This document shows positions 53,501-64,000 of a stretch of 64,000 bases of DNA, one piece after another (the stretch's first letter is position 1; each line of letters opens with the position of its first letter). Under the pieces are notes generated by a model. That model did no database searches and was not told the DNA's origin. It saw only the letters and a program-made list of their open reading frames with translations. Source of the stretch: Antedon mediterranea (Eukaryota > Echinodermata > Crinoidea > Comatulida > Antedonidae); contig NC_092678.1 in the NCBI RefSeq assembly GCF_964355755.1, positions 23,726,365 through 23,790,364 on the forward strand, read 5' to 3'. Both the position numbers and the translations under genes were made by a program.

Positions 53501-54321
53501 TAGCAACCCTGCTATAGGTGTTTAGCACCTGTTTGGTCTTTCCGTGCCTCCTTTTATAATTGTTTTGTCTTCTTTATTTATGTATATGGCAGAAATTGAA
53601 TAAATAAAAAAAATAAAAACATTTATTTCATAAACAATTGAAATTGCATAGTGGAACGAATGTTTGTCATGACGGTTTGTATGTGTTGCTTACCATTTCT
53701 TTGGTTAGTATTGCTGCCAATTCCTCCTTATGTTTCAGAATGAGGTCGTGCCATTTATGTAAGATTTGACATCGTTCCTAAAAAATGATACTCATAAATA
53801 TAAATCGTTACCAATAGTTAAACTGTAACTTCAATGAACAATTTACGAAATACGTCATCCCGAATTAAAAATAATGCAAACAGATTTTACCTTTGCTGTT
53901 TTCTGGCTCCAGGTCTGAAAAGCCACATCAGCTGCTGCGATCGCCTCATTGGTGTCTCCTTCAATCATATCAGGCACTTCGCCGACGATTTCTCCCGTCG
54001 ATGGATTGGTGACGACAAAAACGGCTCCATCCTTGGCGCTAATCCATTTGCCATTTACGTAGCATTTCTTTTTCAAAAGTGAGCTGTTATGAATTAAATA
54101 TTTCGTTATTATTGTTTCTATGGCATAAACAATAATTGTATATTTGTGTACGTGTCGTATTAGTTAAAAGTCTTTCGACGCGCGCCACAATATCCAAATT
54201 CAACGCGTGGCGTGCGTATACTATTACAGCGTTGAACGTGCTCGTCTAATATACAGTATTTTAAATATGTGTGATACTCATTGATGAATTGTACTGTATT
54301 AAAATCTTACCTTACAGACAT
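47591..54321 (-). CDS. ALDH5A1: succinate-semialdehyde dehydrogenase-like, copy 2, 10 exons, 485 aa
   Basis: Exons: 54321-54311, 54083-53891, 53777-53694, 49895-49725, 49494-49378, 49223-49080, 48984-48841, 48726-48568, 48432-48263, 47855-47591; 1458 nt, phases agree and no disruption seen. Every exon matches copy 1 in length except the last (3 nt shorter, giving [10 protein letters not shown] as in other SSADHs). The catalytic Cys region reads GQTCVCANR, retaining both cysteines of the redox switch described for human SSADH; the general base is in SLELGG. The first exon is again 11 nt (MSV plus part of Ser), here with a good donor GTAAGA, and an in-frame stop precedes it, so no transit peptide is seen. 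Intron 3 (49896-53693) holds a 3.4-kb DNA transposon. Same reaction as copy 1 is expected; functional divergence is inference. Confidence 0.88.
48020..48150. mobile_element. MITE family A copy, last intron of ALDH5A1 copy 2
   Basis: TAAAGCTTTGCCTATACTAT ... ACTACCATATTTGGATACAT ... CAAACTATTTTGATAGTG. Positionally equivalent to the copy at 43857-43972. Confidence 0.7.
50101..53514. mobile_element. 3.4-kb DNA transposon with about 735-bp terminal inverted repeats
   Basis: Ends TAGCAGGGT and ACCCTGCTA are complementary. The inverted repeats run from 50101 to about 50833 and from about 52776 to 53514. A 3-bp TAG on each side (50098-50100 and 53515-53517) is the likely target-site duplication. 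The right terminal repeat has about 10 bp more near its tip than the left. The interior carries a decayed minus-strand transposon protein gene. Superfamily not assigned. Confidence 0.85.
50790..52775 (-). pseudogene. decayed transposon-encoded protein, [13 protein letters not shown] family
   Basis: Minus-strand segments in order: LLVLDARDC and VRTIQDVG (52.55-52.77 kb); [19 protein letters not shown] (52.2-52.5 kb); [19 protein letters not shown] (about 51.9 kb); [31 protein letters not shown] and [20 protein letters not shown] (51.3-51.7 kb); [14 protein letters not shown] and IPPTQ (51.15-51.3 kb); then, after an intron, [34 protein letters not shown] and [10 protein letters not shown] (50.8-51.05 kb). 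I recognise this as a multicopy uncharacterised protein widespread in marine invertebrate genomes. A frame change between the 51.3-kb segments and lack of a clear N-terminus indicate it is broken. The acidic motifs could be catalytic, but that is inference. Confidence 0.6.
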
Positions 54322-56748
54322 GTTTCTATCCCTTCAAACTCACTGAACCAGAACCTAATGTTCAAAAGTATACACGTATAAATCATTTTATTGCAGTAGA
54401 CTTTATATAAATAAAGCAATAAAAAAATAAACTGAGCTCCAGGTTTTAGAATCAAGCAAGACATTCTTCATTTTAAAGATATTAATATTTGCTAAAACTG
54501 AAACAGGTGATTCCGGTCGTATTAGTAACATTTAAATTAAGCAGATGTACGAGGGAGGACGTCTATGGGGGATATAGCAAATGTGATATTTAAATGAATT
54601 GATTAAAGCTGCAAATGGAATTGGTTTTAAAATAATCTTAAAAAAAAAAATCAAATTTAGATTTGAATACTATAAAATGAGCAATTAATTAGGTCATATA
54701 TAATATTGATTTAGAGCAATGCCACTAATGGTATCACATATTTTTAATTTTTTGTTTTAATTGTATATCTAATTATCTAAATATGACGTGGTTCCTTTTT
54801 ACCACCTACTTATGACAATGCCCATTTGTTAGGCACCTGTGAACGCATGATGTTTGATTAACAATTCCCTGGTAATATAATACCACTGATTTGTCACGTA
54901 CGTATACATACACATGCAACCCGACGATCGTAGTTACTAAAGACTTATCTTGCGCACAAATTAAGAACTTAAACCATTTATAATCAACAGTAATATATAT
55001 TATAATGAACTAAGTTCCTTTAGGTGGATTTTACTTAACTTTTGAGCAGACCGTTTTGCAAGCCTGTGTCTCAGCTTTGGATTTGCAACACGAAAGACCT
55101 GGGCAAAGGTCTATTTCTTTTTATCAACAAGTGATGATCGTGTCATATTGAATTTATTGGGATATTCCATTACTGAATAGAGAGGTTTAATACGATAACG
55201 AAAACGATACGTAAAACATTTCTTTTTAACTTCTGAGTTGATCCCTGTTTAATATTCCGCTTTAGTCATTTCTTCATATTCAGTAAGTACAAAATAGTTT
55301 AGAATTGAATCAAGATTGCATCTTAAAATAATTCAGCTAGATTGGGCTGCGAATTTTTTGGGACTTTTTAGATAAATTTGGCAATAACGTATGGTTTAAG
55401 TAATTGGATAATAATAATGCCAGTTGTATAAATGTGGGCGTCACAACACAAAACAATCAAACAGAAAAATACCATTATGAAGTTAGTAATTTTAATAACA
55501 AAATATACAAATTAGCAGAAAGGGGGAGCAATAACGTTATTGTGTTTAAAATATTATGTAAAGGGTATTAATGTGGTTTAACATCACCATTTAATTAATC
55601 AATTCTTTATTTTGAAATACAAATAGTTATGTACATGACAATGAATAGATCCTTAATAATTAAAACAATTCGTAAAACAGTAGTACAACAACTAGGATGA
55701 AATATTCGTTAAAATATTAATAACAATTTTAAATACAGTATTTACATTTTTTATTATTATTAAAGTTAAATAAAAAAAAATTCCCGTGTTAGTTAGCAAT
55801 GTGATCGTTAAAACCGTACTTATTAAATACACACACAAATACCACCCACATGCCCCACTTAGTAAAAACAATTAGGTTGGTAAATGCTGTCTTTGTGTGT
55901 AAGCCAATAATCTTGTACTGAACAGGTCAAAGGTTAAAGAAAAACTAAATACCAATTTATGGTATTGTCATTTCACCAAAATAACCCTTTTTACATTTCT
56001 AATACAAAATATACAGTATTATAATTGATAAAAGTAATTAAATATTAATAAAGCATTGAAATATTATCATATTTACAGCATTTTTACATTCCTCTTATAC
56101 AATCTGGATTAAATGGTACGGATGAATTGGCATAAAATGTGTCAGTTTTCTGGGATTTTTTTTTAAAATTCAGGCTGGAATAATTATCTTATTGAACTGA
56201 AAAGTTATACGGTCTATTTATCATACAATGGCTTTAAAATAATTGTATAGAAACTTATATTAACACCTATGTTTTGCTATGTTGATGAAAAGTAAAAGAA
56301 AATAAAGGTGGGTGATTCACATGAAAGATAAAAAAACATAAAATGGCTAATGACAAAATATAATATCCAGCCAGCACCATGTGAAACAAAAGGTTCTATG
56401 AATGTCTATTGGATTGCAAGGTACAACTAGCCTAAAAGCAAGCACCGTGAGAAACATCTGGCATGACATGTCTGGACTATTATAATGTCTATTGTAACAG
56501 TGGACTACTACGGTGAGGGATAAATGGCCAAGCACCATGTCAAATCCATCCAATGGAAGACATCACAATCAAGGCTTCTGACGACATAAACAACTTCTAA
56601 AAAGATAAAAAGAAACAGATATTATTATTTTAAATACAATCATAACATTAGCATACATACTTATTACAAAAGTGTAAAATTAGTAGGGTTTTATTGGGCC
56701 AACATACCGACACTATTCTAGTAACTATAACTATAGACACAAACTTCA
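54322..56748. other. 5' flank of ALDH5A1 copy 2 and probable MANBAL 3' UTR
   Basis: No exon recognised. 54.34-54.46 kb is homologous to the flank upstream of copy 1 (46.53-46.65 kb). The part nearest 56.7 kb is probably the long AT-rich 3' UTR of MANBAL; TTTATT (minus-strand AATAAA) occurs near 55.6 kb. Confidence 0.45.
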
Positions 56749-57161
56749 TCATCGTTTTTTCTTTTTTTCATGTTTTGCCTTTTTATTCTGGTTTTCTAAC
56801 TGCAGACGTGTTGAATTTGAGTTAGAGTTGATATCTTCTGTATTCTATTGAAAAAAAAAAATTAATTATCCTTGAACAAAACACTGGGACGAAACGACTC
56901 GGGCAACGATTCTCACCCATAAAAAAAATGAGACGGACTTTAAAAAAAAGCAAGCAGCCTTTCTTCTGCCTAGATACAAGGGCAAGGCCTAGCTATTGGC
57001 ACAAAGATTTATAGGTAAAAAACGGCAATTTTAACCAGACTTACGTTATCTGATCCCTGACTAGGTAGTACAAATATTGCTGCAATAGCTATAATTTGAA
57101 AAATTGCACCGAATATTAAACCGTAATGAAGAATATCACCAACAAAATCTACTTCCGTCAT
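56749..57161 (-). CDS. MANBAL: MANBAL homologue, small single-pass membrane protein, 2 exons, 70 aa
   Basis: Exons 57161-57045 (39 codons, donor GTAAGT) and 56844-56749 (31 codons plus stop) join in phase 0. The first exon begins MTEVDFVGDILHYGLIFGAI, continues FQIIAIAAIFVLP, and matches the vertebrate MANBAL core ENLLRYGLFLGAIFQL...AI. A single hydrophobic helix spans about residues 13-33. The second exon is hydrophilic and ends in a Lys-rich KHEKKKKR tail, as vertebrate MANBAL ends KKETKKKR. The family's function is not established. At 70 aa it is a little shorter than the human protein (85 aa). It is head-to-head with GTSE1, starts about 775 bp apart. Confidence 0.85.
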
Positions 57162-57935
57162 CTTGTTATTTTTTGGCTAGGTTACCTCGACCTCTGACCC
57201 TCTTCTTCAGCAATAACCAATCAAAACGCAAGAACCAATTGGGCAACCGCGACAATTTAAAAATCTTTATACCACCACCACGTACCACCGTGCACCACCA
57301 GCTGATCTGCAGATAAAACTACATTTTCGTGAGAAAAATACTTTTTATACTTATTTATTACATGCCAAATTAATATTGAATACATAAAGTACACTGAAAC
57401 AACGTTATATAGCAAGCAAATGACACATTAAAGGTGGTTCTTAGACATTTATAATAGGCCTAGCTAGGCTCTGCTTCTAGTTTGTTTTTATATCATTTGG
57501 CACGACTGGGGGTCCATTTATCCGTCCTTGTCGTGGCTTAATTGTGAGGCGGTCTAGGCCTAGGACATAATTTTGAGTGGTGGTGGTGGCTACGAAATGC
57601 GCATTTTTAGAGAACTAAACCGAGTATAAATGTTTAGTTTGAATCAATTTATAGTTCAAGACCCAACCAACATGACATGAAAAAATATTCTATAGGCCCT
57701 AGTATAATTTAGCTTCTTTCCATTTCAGGCACGCTCCATACAAAATACCAGACAGAGGTGGATTTGGTCGCAAGACTGTAGATTTGCATAATCTGTAGTT
57801 TTTTTTTTAAAATCACACTTTTTCATTTTTTGTTTTATTTATAAAATGTTTTAAATATTTTATTAATTAGATCTTTTTGCTGAAAGGAAACTGAACTGCC
57901 TGTTAATCTCAACAAACAAAAAGCCAATTAACAAC
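57162..57935. promoter_or_regulatory. divergent promoter region, MANBAL/GTSE1
   Basis: 774 bp between start codons. It contains several AGGCCT motifs (about 57.46, 57.55 and 57.69 kb). No TATA box chosen. The short open frame at 57.1-57.3 kb on the plus strand is antisense to MANBAL and not credible. Confidence 0.45.
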
Positions 57936-60900
57936 ATGAACCAAGACATATCAAATGGTAAGCCATGTCAATAAACTTGAATAACCTTTACGGATAACTT
58001 CCATGACATTTATACATTCTTTCTATGACATAATTAACATCTATTTGCAGGTGCCCAAGTGGGAATTCTGATTGAACTTGGGTCTCCATTCAACACTGAC
58101 CAACAATTAAAAAGTGCAGAATGTACTGCTGAGAGATCCATTGAAAAAAAATCTACCACAGAGGAAATATCAACCACAGATAACACATCTGGAACATCAT
58201 CAGGTAACATTTTTTGGTGGATAATGAATGAATTTTACAACCAAAAATATTTCCCTTGTTCCCCAGGGTTGTCATATCTGTTTTCTCAATATATACCTCC
58301 ATGATATTACCAACCTGTGGAAAAGACTATAGTAAAACTTAAGTTTGGTCTAGTAATTTTAGCCCAACTAAATCATGGTCTAGCATATTACTTTTTTTAC
58401 AGCCCTGAGAGTTTGTTCTTAAAATGCTTGTTCTTAACTTGTATTCCACTTAGTATGTTTGACCATTAAACTTGGTTTGCTTATTTTTTTTTTAGAATCC
58501 AGTGAGAAAAAGGACGAGAATATAATTGAGCCAGAAACAGAAGTAAATCAAGAATTAAGATGGAGTGAAGGTAAAATTGATAAGACGGACTTTTAAAAAG
58601 AAAATTGTATGCATTGTCAATAAGCACTTAATTGCAATATTTGATATCTAAATGTTGTTTCACTCAACAGAAAAGGTTCAAATTGTTTTCAGATTTTAAA
58701 AAATCGGAAAAAGAAATGATTCACTCACCATTTTTCAAAAGAAATTTAAGTAGCCAATCACAGTACAGGTTATTACGTCATCATTGACGTCAAATACGAG
58801 GCAGTCTCATTGGATAATGATGACTCACTCTTCAAATTATAAAAGTACACTTGATGTCAAATTAGTTTTCAGTTGAACGATTTACTATTTGTTATTACTG
58901 TTGTTCTATTGTAACCGAAGTGATTTCTTTCTTTATTCATCCAAAAAATACATAAACATAACATAATAATATAAAACATTAAAATAATTGGATAAAAAGG
59001 AAGAAGAGAAAAGGCAACTTCATGCCTATCTAGCTCTACTCCCTGTATAACTAAAAGATTTCAATTTTATTCAAATCAAACAAATCATATTATGATAGAA
59101 TTTAATTACTAATAAATAATAGTAATAATAATAATAGATGTATATATATATATATATATATATAAATCATACTGTAAATTATATATATACTGTATAAGTG
59201 CAGTAGTATGTAGTTTTTAATAGTGGTTTTGCAGATATAATATATAAAATGAAACTATTAATGTTTTTTCTTTAATCTACCAATACTTTTTGTATAATTT
59301 TTTATAAATTTATAGTTTATTATAACTTTTGTAAACAATTTAATAGGACGTCAGGTTATTAACCTGATAGTGCAATTATGAACACTGATTTGAACAAAGT
59401 TTTACAATTGTTGGCGTCAAATGAAGCAAACTCAAACCCCAGAACTTTCCGGTTGAGTAAGCTATGAAGAGATGACTGACCCCAGCACCGTTTGGTTGAG
59501 TTGACCCATCAGCTGTTGCCTAAATCATGACTAAACACAACAATTGTATTTTCAACACATTGTTATTGTAGAAACTCCCTCATCTGTTGATATAAATACA
59601 ACTCATCTACATCAACATCTTCATTTATAATTTGATTACTCTCTCTCTGTACTCTCTTTTGGATTAAGTTGTTGTAAAACTTAAGAATGGTAGTTTTTGT
59701 AGGATTTCTTGGTTCTTCTGAAAAGTATGGAATGCGAAATTATTGGCGTAAGAATGTTTTATTTTTTAATTTTACTTGATAAACATCTATGTCTGTACTT
59801 GCAATTTTTTAGACTCTTTTTGAATATGTCAATACATAAATCTGTCCGTGTCATTGAGTTTTTTTTTACTTTGCAGACATACCACTTGTGGAAAATGAGC
59901 AGTTTGATTTTGATCTCTCACTATCACCAAAGTAAGTAGATGTTTTACTCACTGCTGTTCTAGCCATATATTACAGTGGATTTTCTGCAGGAACCTTTGT
60001 TGTTTGTTTTAATGGTAACTTACTTCAAAAACCATTATACAAATTCTCAAAAATTCATAACTGCTATACTGTACATCAATACCTTACTTAATTCTTTATT
60101 CTAGTTGCACGAATGATGAAGACTTGCAGGAGGAAGAAGATGAAGTGTTCTTTGGACCCGTTAATCATCGCGAGAAGTGCGTACGAGCTGGAAAGGAGAT
60201 TGACTCTGTAAAACCACTAAGTCCGCTAACCAACGAACAATATGCTGAACTATTTAAAGAAGCTATCGGACTTGTGATGGATTTACAACAAGATGACACA
60301 AAAACAAAACAGAAGAAAACATCGGGAGAAACCGAAGAATTTATTAGTAAAACTCTGGAAACGTTAAAATTAAGTAGCCAATATGAGTCGTCGCCGGAAT
60401 TACCTATCGACTACGGTAATAAAACTGCTATTACGGAAACTAAATGTTTTAAACGCGAACAAAAGAAAATGATACGAAGTCCGAGAAGGCAGACGTATGT
60501 AGTTAACAGAAATCCAGAAGCAGAACTCCCAAAAGCTAGTGAATGCGTGTCCAAGATGAAACCAGGGAATAATGTGGTTTTCAAAGCAAAGGGTGCCGTG
60601 CAACAACACATACATAAACCATTACCAAAGAAAAAAAATGTTCTTAAAAGTAACCTTCTTCCAAATAAACCTGTCTCTAAGAAGAAGCAAGAGGCATCAA
60701 AACCAGTGGTAAGGTGATAAGAGTGTTGCTAAATGAATACCACTTAAAAGAAATTCTTTAATATTTATTGACTTAAGTGAAATACTTAAGTGTGCTTAGT
60801 TGCTCTTGGTCTTGGGTTATGTCCAAATAATTCAATTCCATAAACTCTGTATAATTTCAGCATCTTTTGTGTGTTCTTCATTTAGGACAGTATAGGCCTA

Positions 60901-63900
60901 TAATAAAACACACACAAACAATACTGTATGTCTATAAATCTAATATCCTAAAATGTAATTCTTTATAGATATCTAAACAGTTTTTACGAACCAGTCCACC
61001 AAAGAGGACAAGAAAAAGCAGCGTGTGTTCTGATGACAGCTTCTCAGACACATCAAGTATCATGTCAGATATGAGTGAGGCCTCTACCTCAAGTATTCCA
61101 ATACCAGGACGGAAACGATCTCTACCTGTACCTAAGGTAAGACACCAAAGTTCTTCAAAACCAGCTATTTAATTCTTGTATTTTAGACTGGTCATAGGTG
61201 GTAGGTTAACCCAGCCAAAGTCACTTCAACCTATTTTAGACTGGTCATAGGTGGTAGGTTAACCCAGCCAAAGTCACTTCAACCTATTTTAGACTGGTCA
61301 TAAGTGGTAGGTTAACCCAGCCAAAGTCACATCAACCTATTTTAGACTGGTCATAAGTGGTAGGTTAACCCAGCCAAAGTCACTTCAACCTAGTTTATAG
61401 TCTTCTACCCAGTTTTCATTCAGAAACTAACAGCCTCTAACACCTTTTGAAAAATTCTAATGCAGCAATCAATGTTAGTTCTCTAAAATAGTTATTCCTA
61501 CTTGATTTTAACAGCTTAAAAAATCTGGATTGGCTATGCCAACAAGAACTGCAAGTGAAAGGACAAACGCTTCCAAAGGTAATTACTAATCAGTACAGTA
61601 CTACAGTAAATCTGTTTATACCCAATATTTTTTTTACATACTCTGCTGATATCTGTTTGTTTTAATACATTGGCCCACTGCTTGGTTGATAGTTTCATGA
61701 TTTTGTTATATTTTCAGTTCCATCAAACAAACCCACGTTAATGAAACCGGGTACCTTTCAACGACGAACACTGACTGTGAGCCGAAGTGTAAAGACGGAC
61801 TCAACAACCAAAGGACAGCAACAACCTCTGAAAGCTACCATGTCACTGAAATCTACTAAAAAGACAACACCAAATAATAGCAAAACACAACCAGGTAAGC
61901 TCAGTACATGTTAGGTTAAAGCTCTGTCTACATTATCAAACTAGTTTTACAAATAAAAAGTGTGATGTGCCTAATTTGGTAGTGTTATTCCAAAATACGG
62001 TAGTGATATGACATCATCACATCCATATATGGCCACATCACATTTTTTTGATAGTGTAGACAAGGTTTTAGAGTTATTTAGTTAATATTGTTACAGCTGA
62101 AAGTTAGACCAATAGTTTCACACATTTGCAGTGCTACCTACTCACATTTCTTACTACTTTTATTATGGATGTGTGATTTTTCTTTGTCCCAGGAACAAAA
62201 GATCGCACAAAAATGATTGGAAAAACACCTGAACCAAGCATAAGTAGATGTCCACAACTTAAGAAAGGTAGCCTAAGCACAACACTCCCAGCCACCCCAG
62301 TATTCCAGGAGAAAAGAGTTGTGCCGAAAAGGATCATATCATCTAGTTCAAAATCAGATGCATTGAAAAAGTCAACATCAAGGTACATCAGTCTTGTGAA
62401 TAAAGTTTATTTTTTATTTTTTTAAATTTTATTTCATACTCATCCGCCAATTGCAGGATGGATAAACTATTTAATAATTTCACAAGACAAACATATACAC
62501 AAGATGCTCTACATAAACAAAGACTTATTATTAAGTCTTTGGGAGTGGAGTTGTAATTTGTCATGAGAAAAAAACCCTGACATATGACAGGGCTTGAACC
62601 CAGGACCCTTAGATTGGTAGCCAAGCATCATAACCACCAAGCCACAGCTCCACTACCATTTATATATATTTAATAAAAAAAAAAGATAATGTATAGCGCA
62701 AGATAGATAAGAACGGCTTACTAGTAATCTACCCTAAACTACTTAAAGTCATCCTCTGGTACTCTACCTATATATTATAAATTCACACTGTACAACTACT
62801 TTTAACACAGCACCAGTAGTCCGACATCAGCAATGTCTTTAAGAACGACACCATCAACTCCGTCTGTTACCGTACGTCCTAAGGGGTCGGCTTCAACCAC
62901 TGGTTCTGCACGTCGGCGGTCTGGCATACCTACACCAATGAGGTCAACAACCAAAAGTAGATTCAGCTTTAATAATGTACCACCACCGAGGTAAGTTGTG
63001 AAATATGGTTTATTATGGTGTCTTGTAGAGCTCATTGTCCCATTGTTTGATAGCATTGGTAGGCCTATCGCTAATACCGAAACTAAGTGTTTAAAACATT
63101 AACTTGCTATCCAATCATTGGGAATAGAAACTATATTATTATTTGTGGATAGGCTGAGGGAAGCCTGTATTTACAAAATGTATACACATGAAGCTTGGTT
63201 AACCTCTTGTACCATAATGAAGCAATCATATCATATAATTGAGCATTTCTGTAATCCTAATTACTGTGATTTTATTATTGTTTTTTATTTTTTTATTTAG
63301 TCCACTCCCAATGCGAATGAGCCAAAGTTCAACTAGCAGTAGTGTTTCTGATTCGCCAGTCTCACCAGATGTCATCCAAGAAAGGGCAGCCTTCACCAGA
63401 AAGCAAGAGCAATCTGCATCACCAGTATGCACACATGTGATAGAGAAGAAAGGAAACGAGGAACAGGCTCAAGACCCGCAGCCTCCTGCCACTGGTGATC
63501 TTAACCCAGTGATGTTGGAGATCACCAGTAAGCTAGAGCACTTAGATTCTCCAGTTTTTGAGAATAAAGCAGAGAAGAATGACAAAAGGCATTTGTTTGC
63601 TGCTTCTGGGAATGCTAAGCAACAGCTTAAGTGTGATGTGAAACTTAGTCCAGCTAAAACACCAGTTGTAAGTTAGAATTTAACAGTAAAATAAGAAATT
63701 AAATGTACTTTCATTAGTCACTGATAATGACAGCATTATAGACATCATTTTTTCTACATTTTATTTTATTTTTATTTTATTTTATTTTATTCAATCAAAA
63801 CCAACAGCGATAAATACCGCCACTAACAGGTTTGAAACATAAAACAATACAACATCAAAAACGGTTAACAATAAAATACAGATAAAATATATATATATAA

Positions 63901-63992
63901 ATATAAAACATAGATTGGCATGCCATAAAAAATTTCAATTAAAACAGGTTATGCAGACTGTTCAAGAAGTGAACACATCATCGTCCTCTTAA
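57936..63992 (+). CDS. GTSE1: G2 and S phase-expressed protein 1 (GTSE1) homologue, 12 exons
   Basis: Exons 57936-57957, 58051-58203, 58496-58570, 59877-59931, 60105-60708, 60969-61136, 61515-61578, 61718-61894, 62193-62382, 62811-62990, 63301-63667 and a tentative last exon 63948-63992; phases agree (2100 nt, 699 aa). Identity rests on the N-terminal block NEQFDFDLSLSP followed by DEVFFGPVNHREKC, which matches GTSE1 (EKFDFDLSLS...DEVFFGP.GHKERC), and on YAELFKEA. The rest is basic, Ser/Pro/Lys-rich and mostly disordered. SxIP microtubule-tip motifs occur as SSIPIPGRKRS (exon 6) and RRSGIPTPMRS (exon 10), consistent with GTSE1 binding EB1 at plus ends; GTSE1 also restrains p53 and MCAK in vertebrates. 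The last exon gives VMQTVQEV and a short Ser run; the LIDL-type clathrin-binding repeats of vertebrate GTSE1 are not seen, so the true 3' end may lie beyond the window. Confidence 0.85.
59139..59164. repeat. (TA)n microsatellite in GTSE1 intron 3
   Basis: Uninterrupted TA run. Confidence 0.85.
61181..61393. repeat. 53-bp tandem repeat, 4 copies, GTSE1 intron 6
   Basis: TTTTAGACTGGTCATAGGTG starts units at 61181, 61234, 61287 and 61340. Units are nearly identical (AGG/AAG and CTTC/CATC variants). Confidence 0.95.
61917..62070. mobile_element. MITE family A copy in GTSE1 intron 8
   Basis: TAAAGCTCTGTCTACATTAT at the left and TGATAGTGTAGACAAGGTTTTA at the right, with an internal AAATACGGTAGTGATATGAC unit and TA flanks. 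Confidence 0.85.
62555..62660 (-). repeat. tRNA-derived SINE-like head in GTSE1 intron 9
   Basis: On the minus strand, GTGGAGCTGTGGCTTGGTGG (A-box region) precedes CCTGGGTTCAAGCCCTGTCA (B-box region) by about 50 bp. It shares its start with the plus-strand element at 6705. Confidence 0.65.
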
Positions 63993-64000
63993 AATAACCA

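Larger units (their letters stand above)
49989..53610 (+). mobile_element. retroelement-tail-like repeat split by a transposon
   Basis: 49989-50100 and 53518-53610 together match the uninterrupted repeat at 43205-43407; the join point is ACTAGCA / GTGTTTAGCACC. The right part ends GGCAGAAATTGAATAAATAA with an A-rich tail. Confidence 0.75.

Noticed and set aside
60400-60615. Minus-strand frames of 66-71 aa
   Set aside because: Antisense to GTSE1 exon 5, whose plus-strand frame carries the family motifs.

Overview
The window is eukaryotic nuclear DNA. It is AT-rich and has spliced genes with GT-AG introns, abundant MITEs, tRNA-derived SINE-like heads and a large satellite array. Gene content and a strikingly frequent TAGGCCTA-like motif suggest an invertebrate deuterostome, most likely an echinoderm, but the species cannot be fixed from sequence alone. 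Most provided open reading frames are noise or single exons, so I rebuilt the genes by joining exons at splice sites and requiring reading phase to agree at every junction.

Layout. 1-8.0 kb: mostly intergenic, with the first exon of a TIMP-like gene on the minus strand (TIMP-A, 4927-5047) that continues off the left edge or into unrecognised sequence. 8.0-18.2 kb: a complete TIMP-like gene on the plus strand (TIMP-B, 4 exons, 278 aa, intron 1 about 7.9 kb and full of repeats). 18.2-25.8 kb: intergenic, dominated by about 3.1 kb of 68-bp satellite (about 21.19-24.37 kb). 25.8-40.1 kb: a 25-exon minus-strand USP19 deubiquitinase (1112 aa). 41.4-42.8 kb: a plus-strand Hakai/CBLL1 E3 ligase, head-to-head with USP19. 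43.5-54.3 kb: two tandem minus-strand succinate-semialdehyde dehydrogenase (ALDH5A1-like) genes, with a truncated third copy between them and a 3.4-kb DNA transposon inside an intron of the second. 56.7-57.2 kb: a small minus-strand MANBAL gene. 57.9-64.0 kb: a plus-strand GTSE1 gene, head-to-head with MANBAL.

Functional themes are ubiquitin handling (USP19, CBLL1), GABA/succinate-semialdehyde catabolism (two ALDH5A1-like paralogues), extracellular protease inhibition (two divergent TIMP-like genes) and microtubule/cell-cycle control (GTSE1). The genes are not an operon; three divergent head-to-head pairs could share promoters.

Most interesting: the TIMP pair with an altered N-domain cysteine pattern; the dehydrogenase pair in which only one copy keeps the second cysteine of the TCxC redox switch; an acceptor-containing 58-bp unit tandemly repeated six times at a USP19 exon edge; a long-TIR transposon nested in a retroelement-like tail whose uninterrupted relative lies in the same window; and a MITE family whose internal 21-bp unit has expanded independently at several loci.
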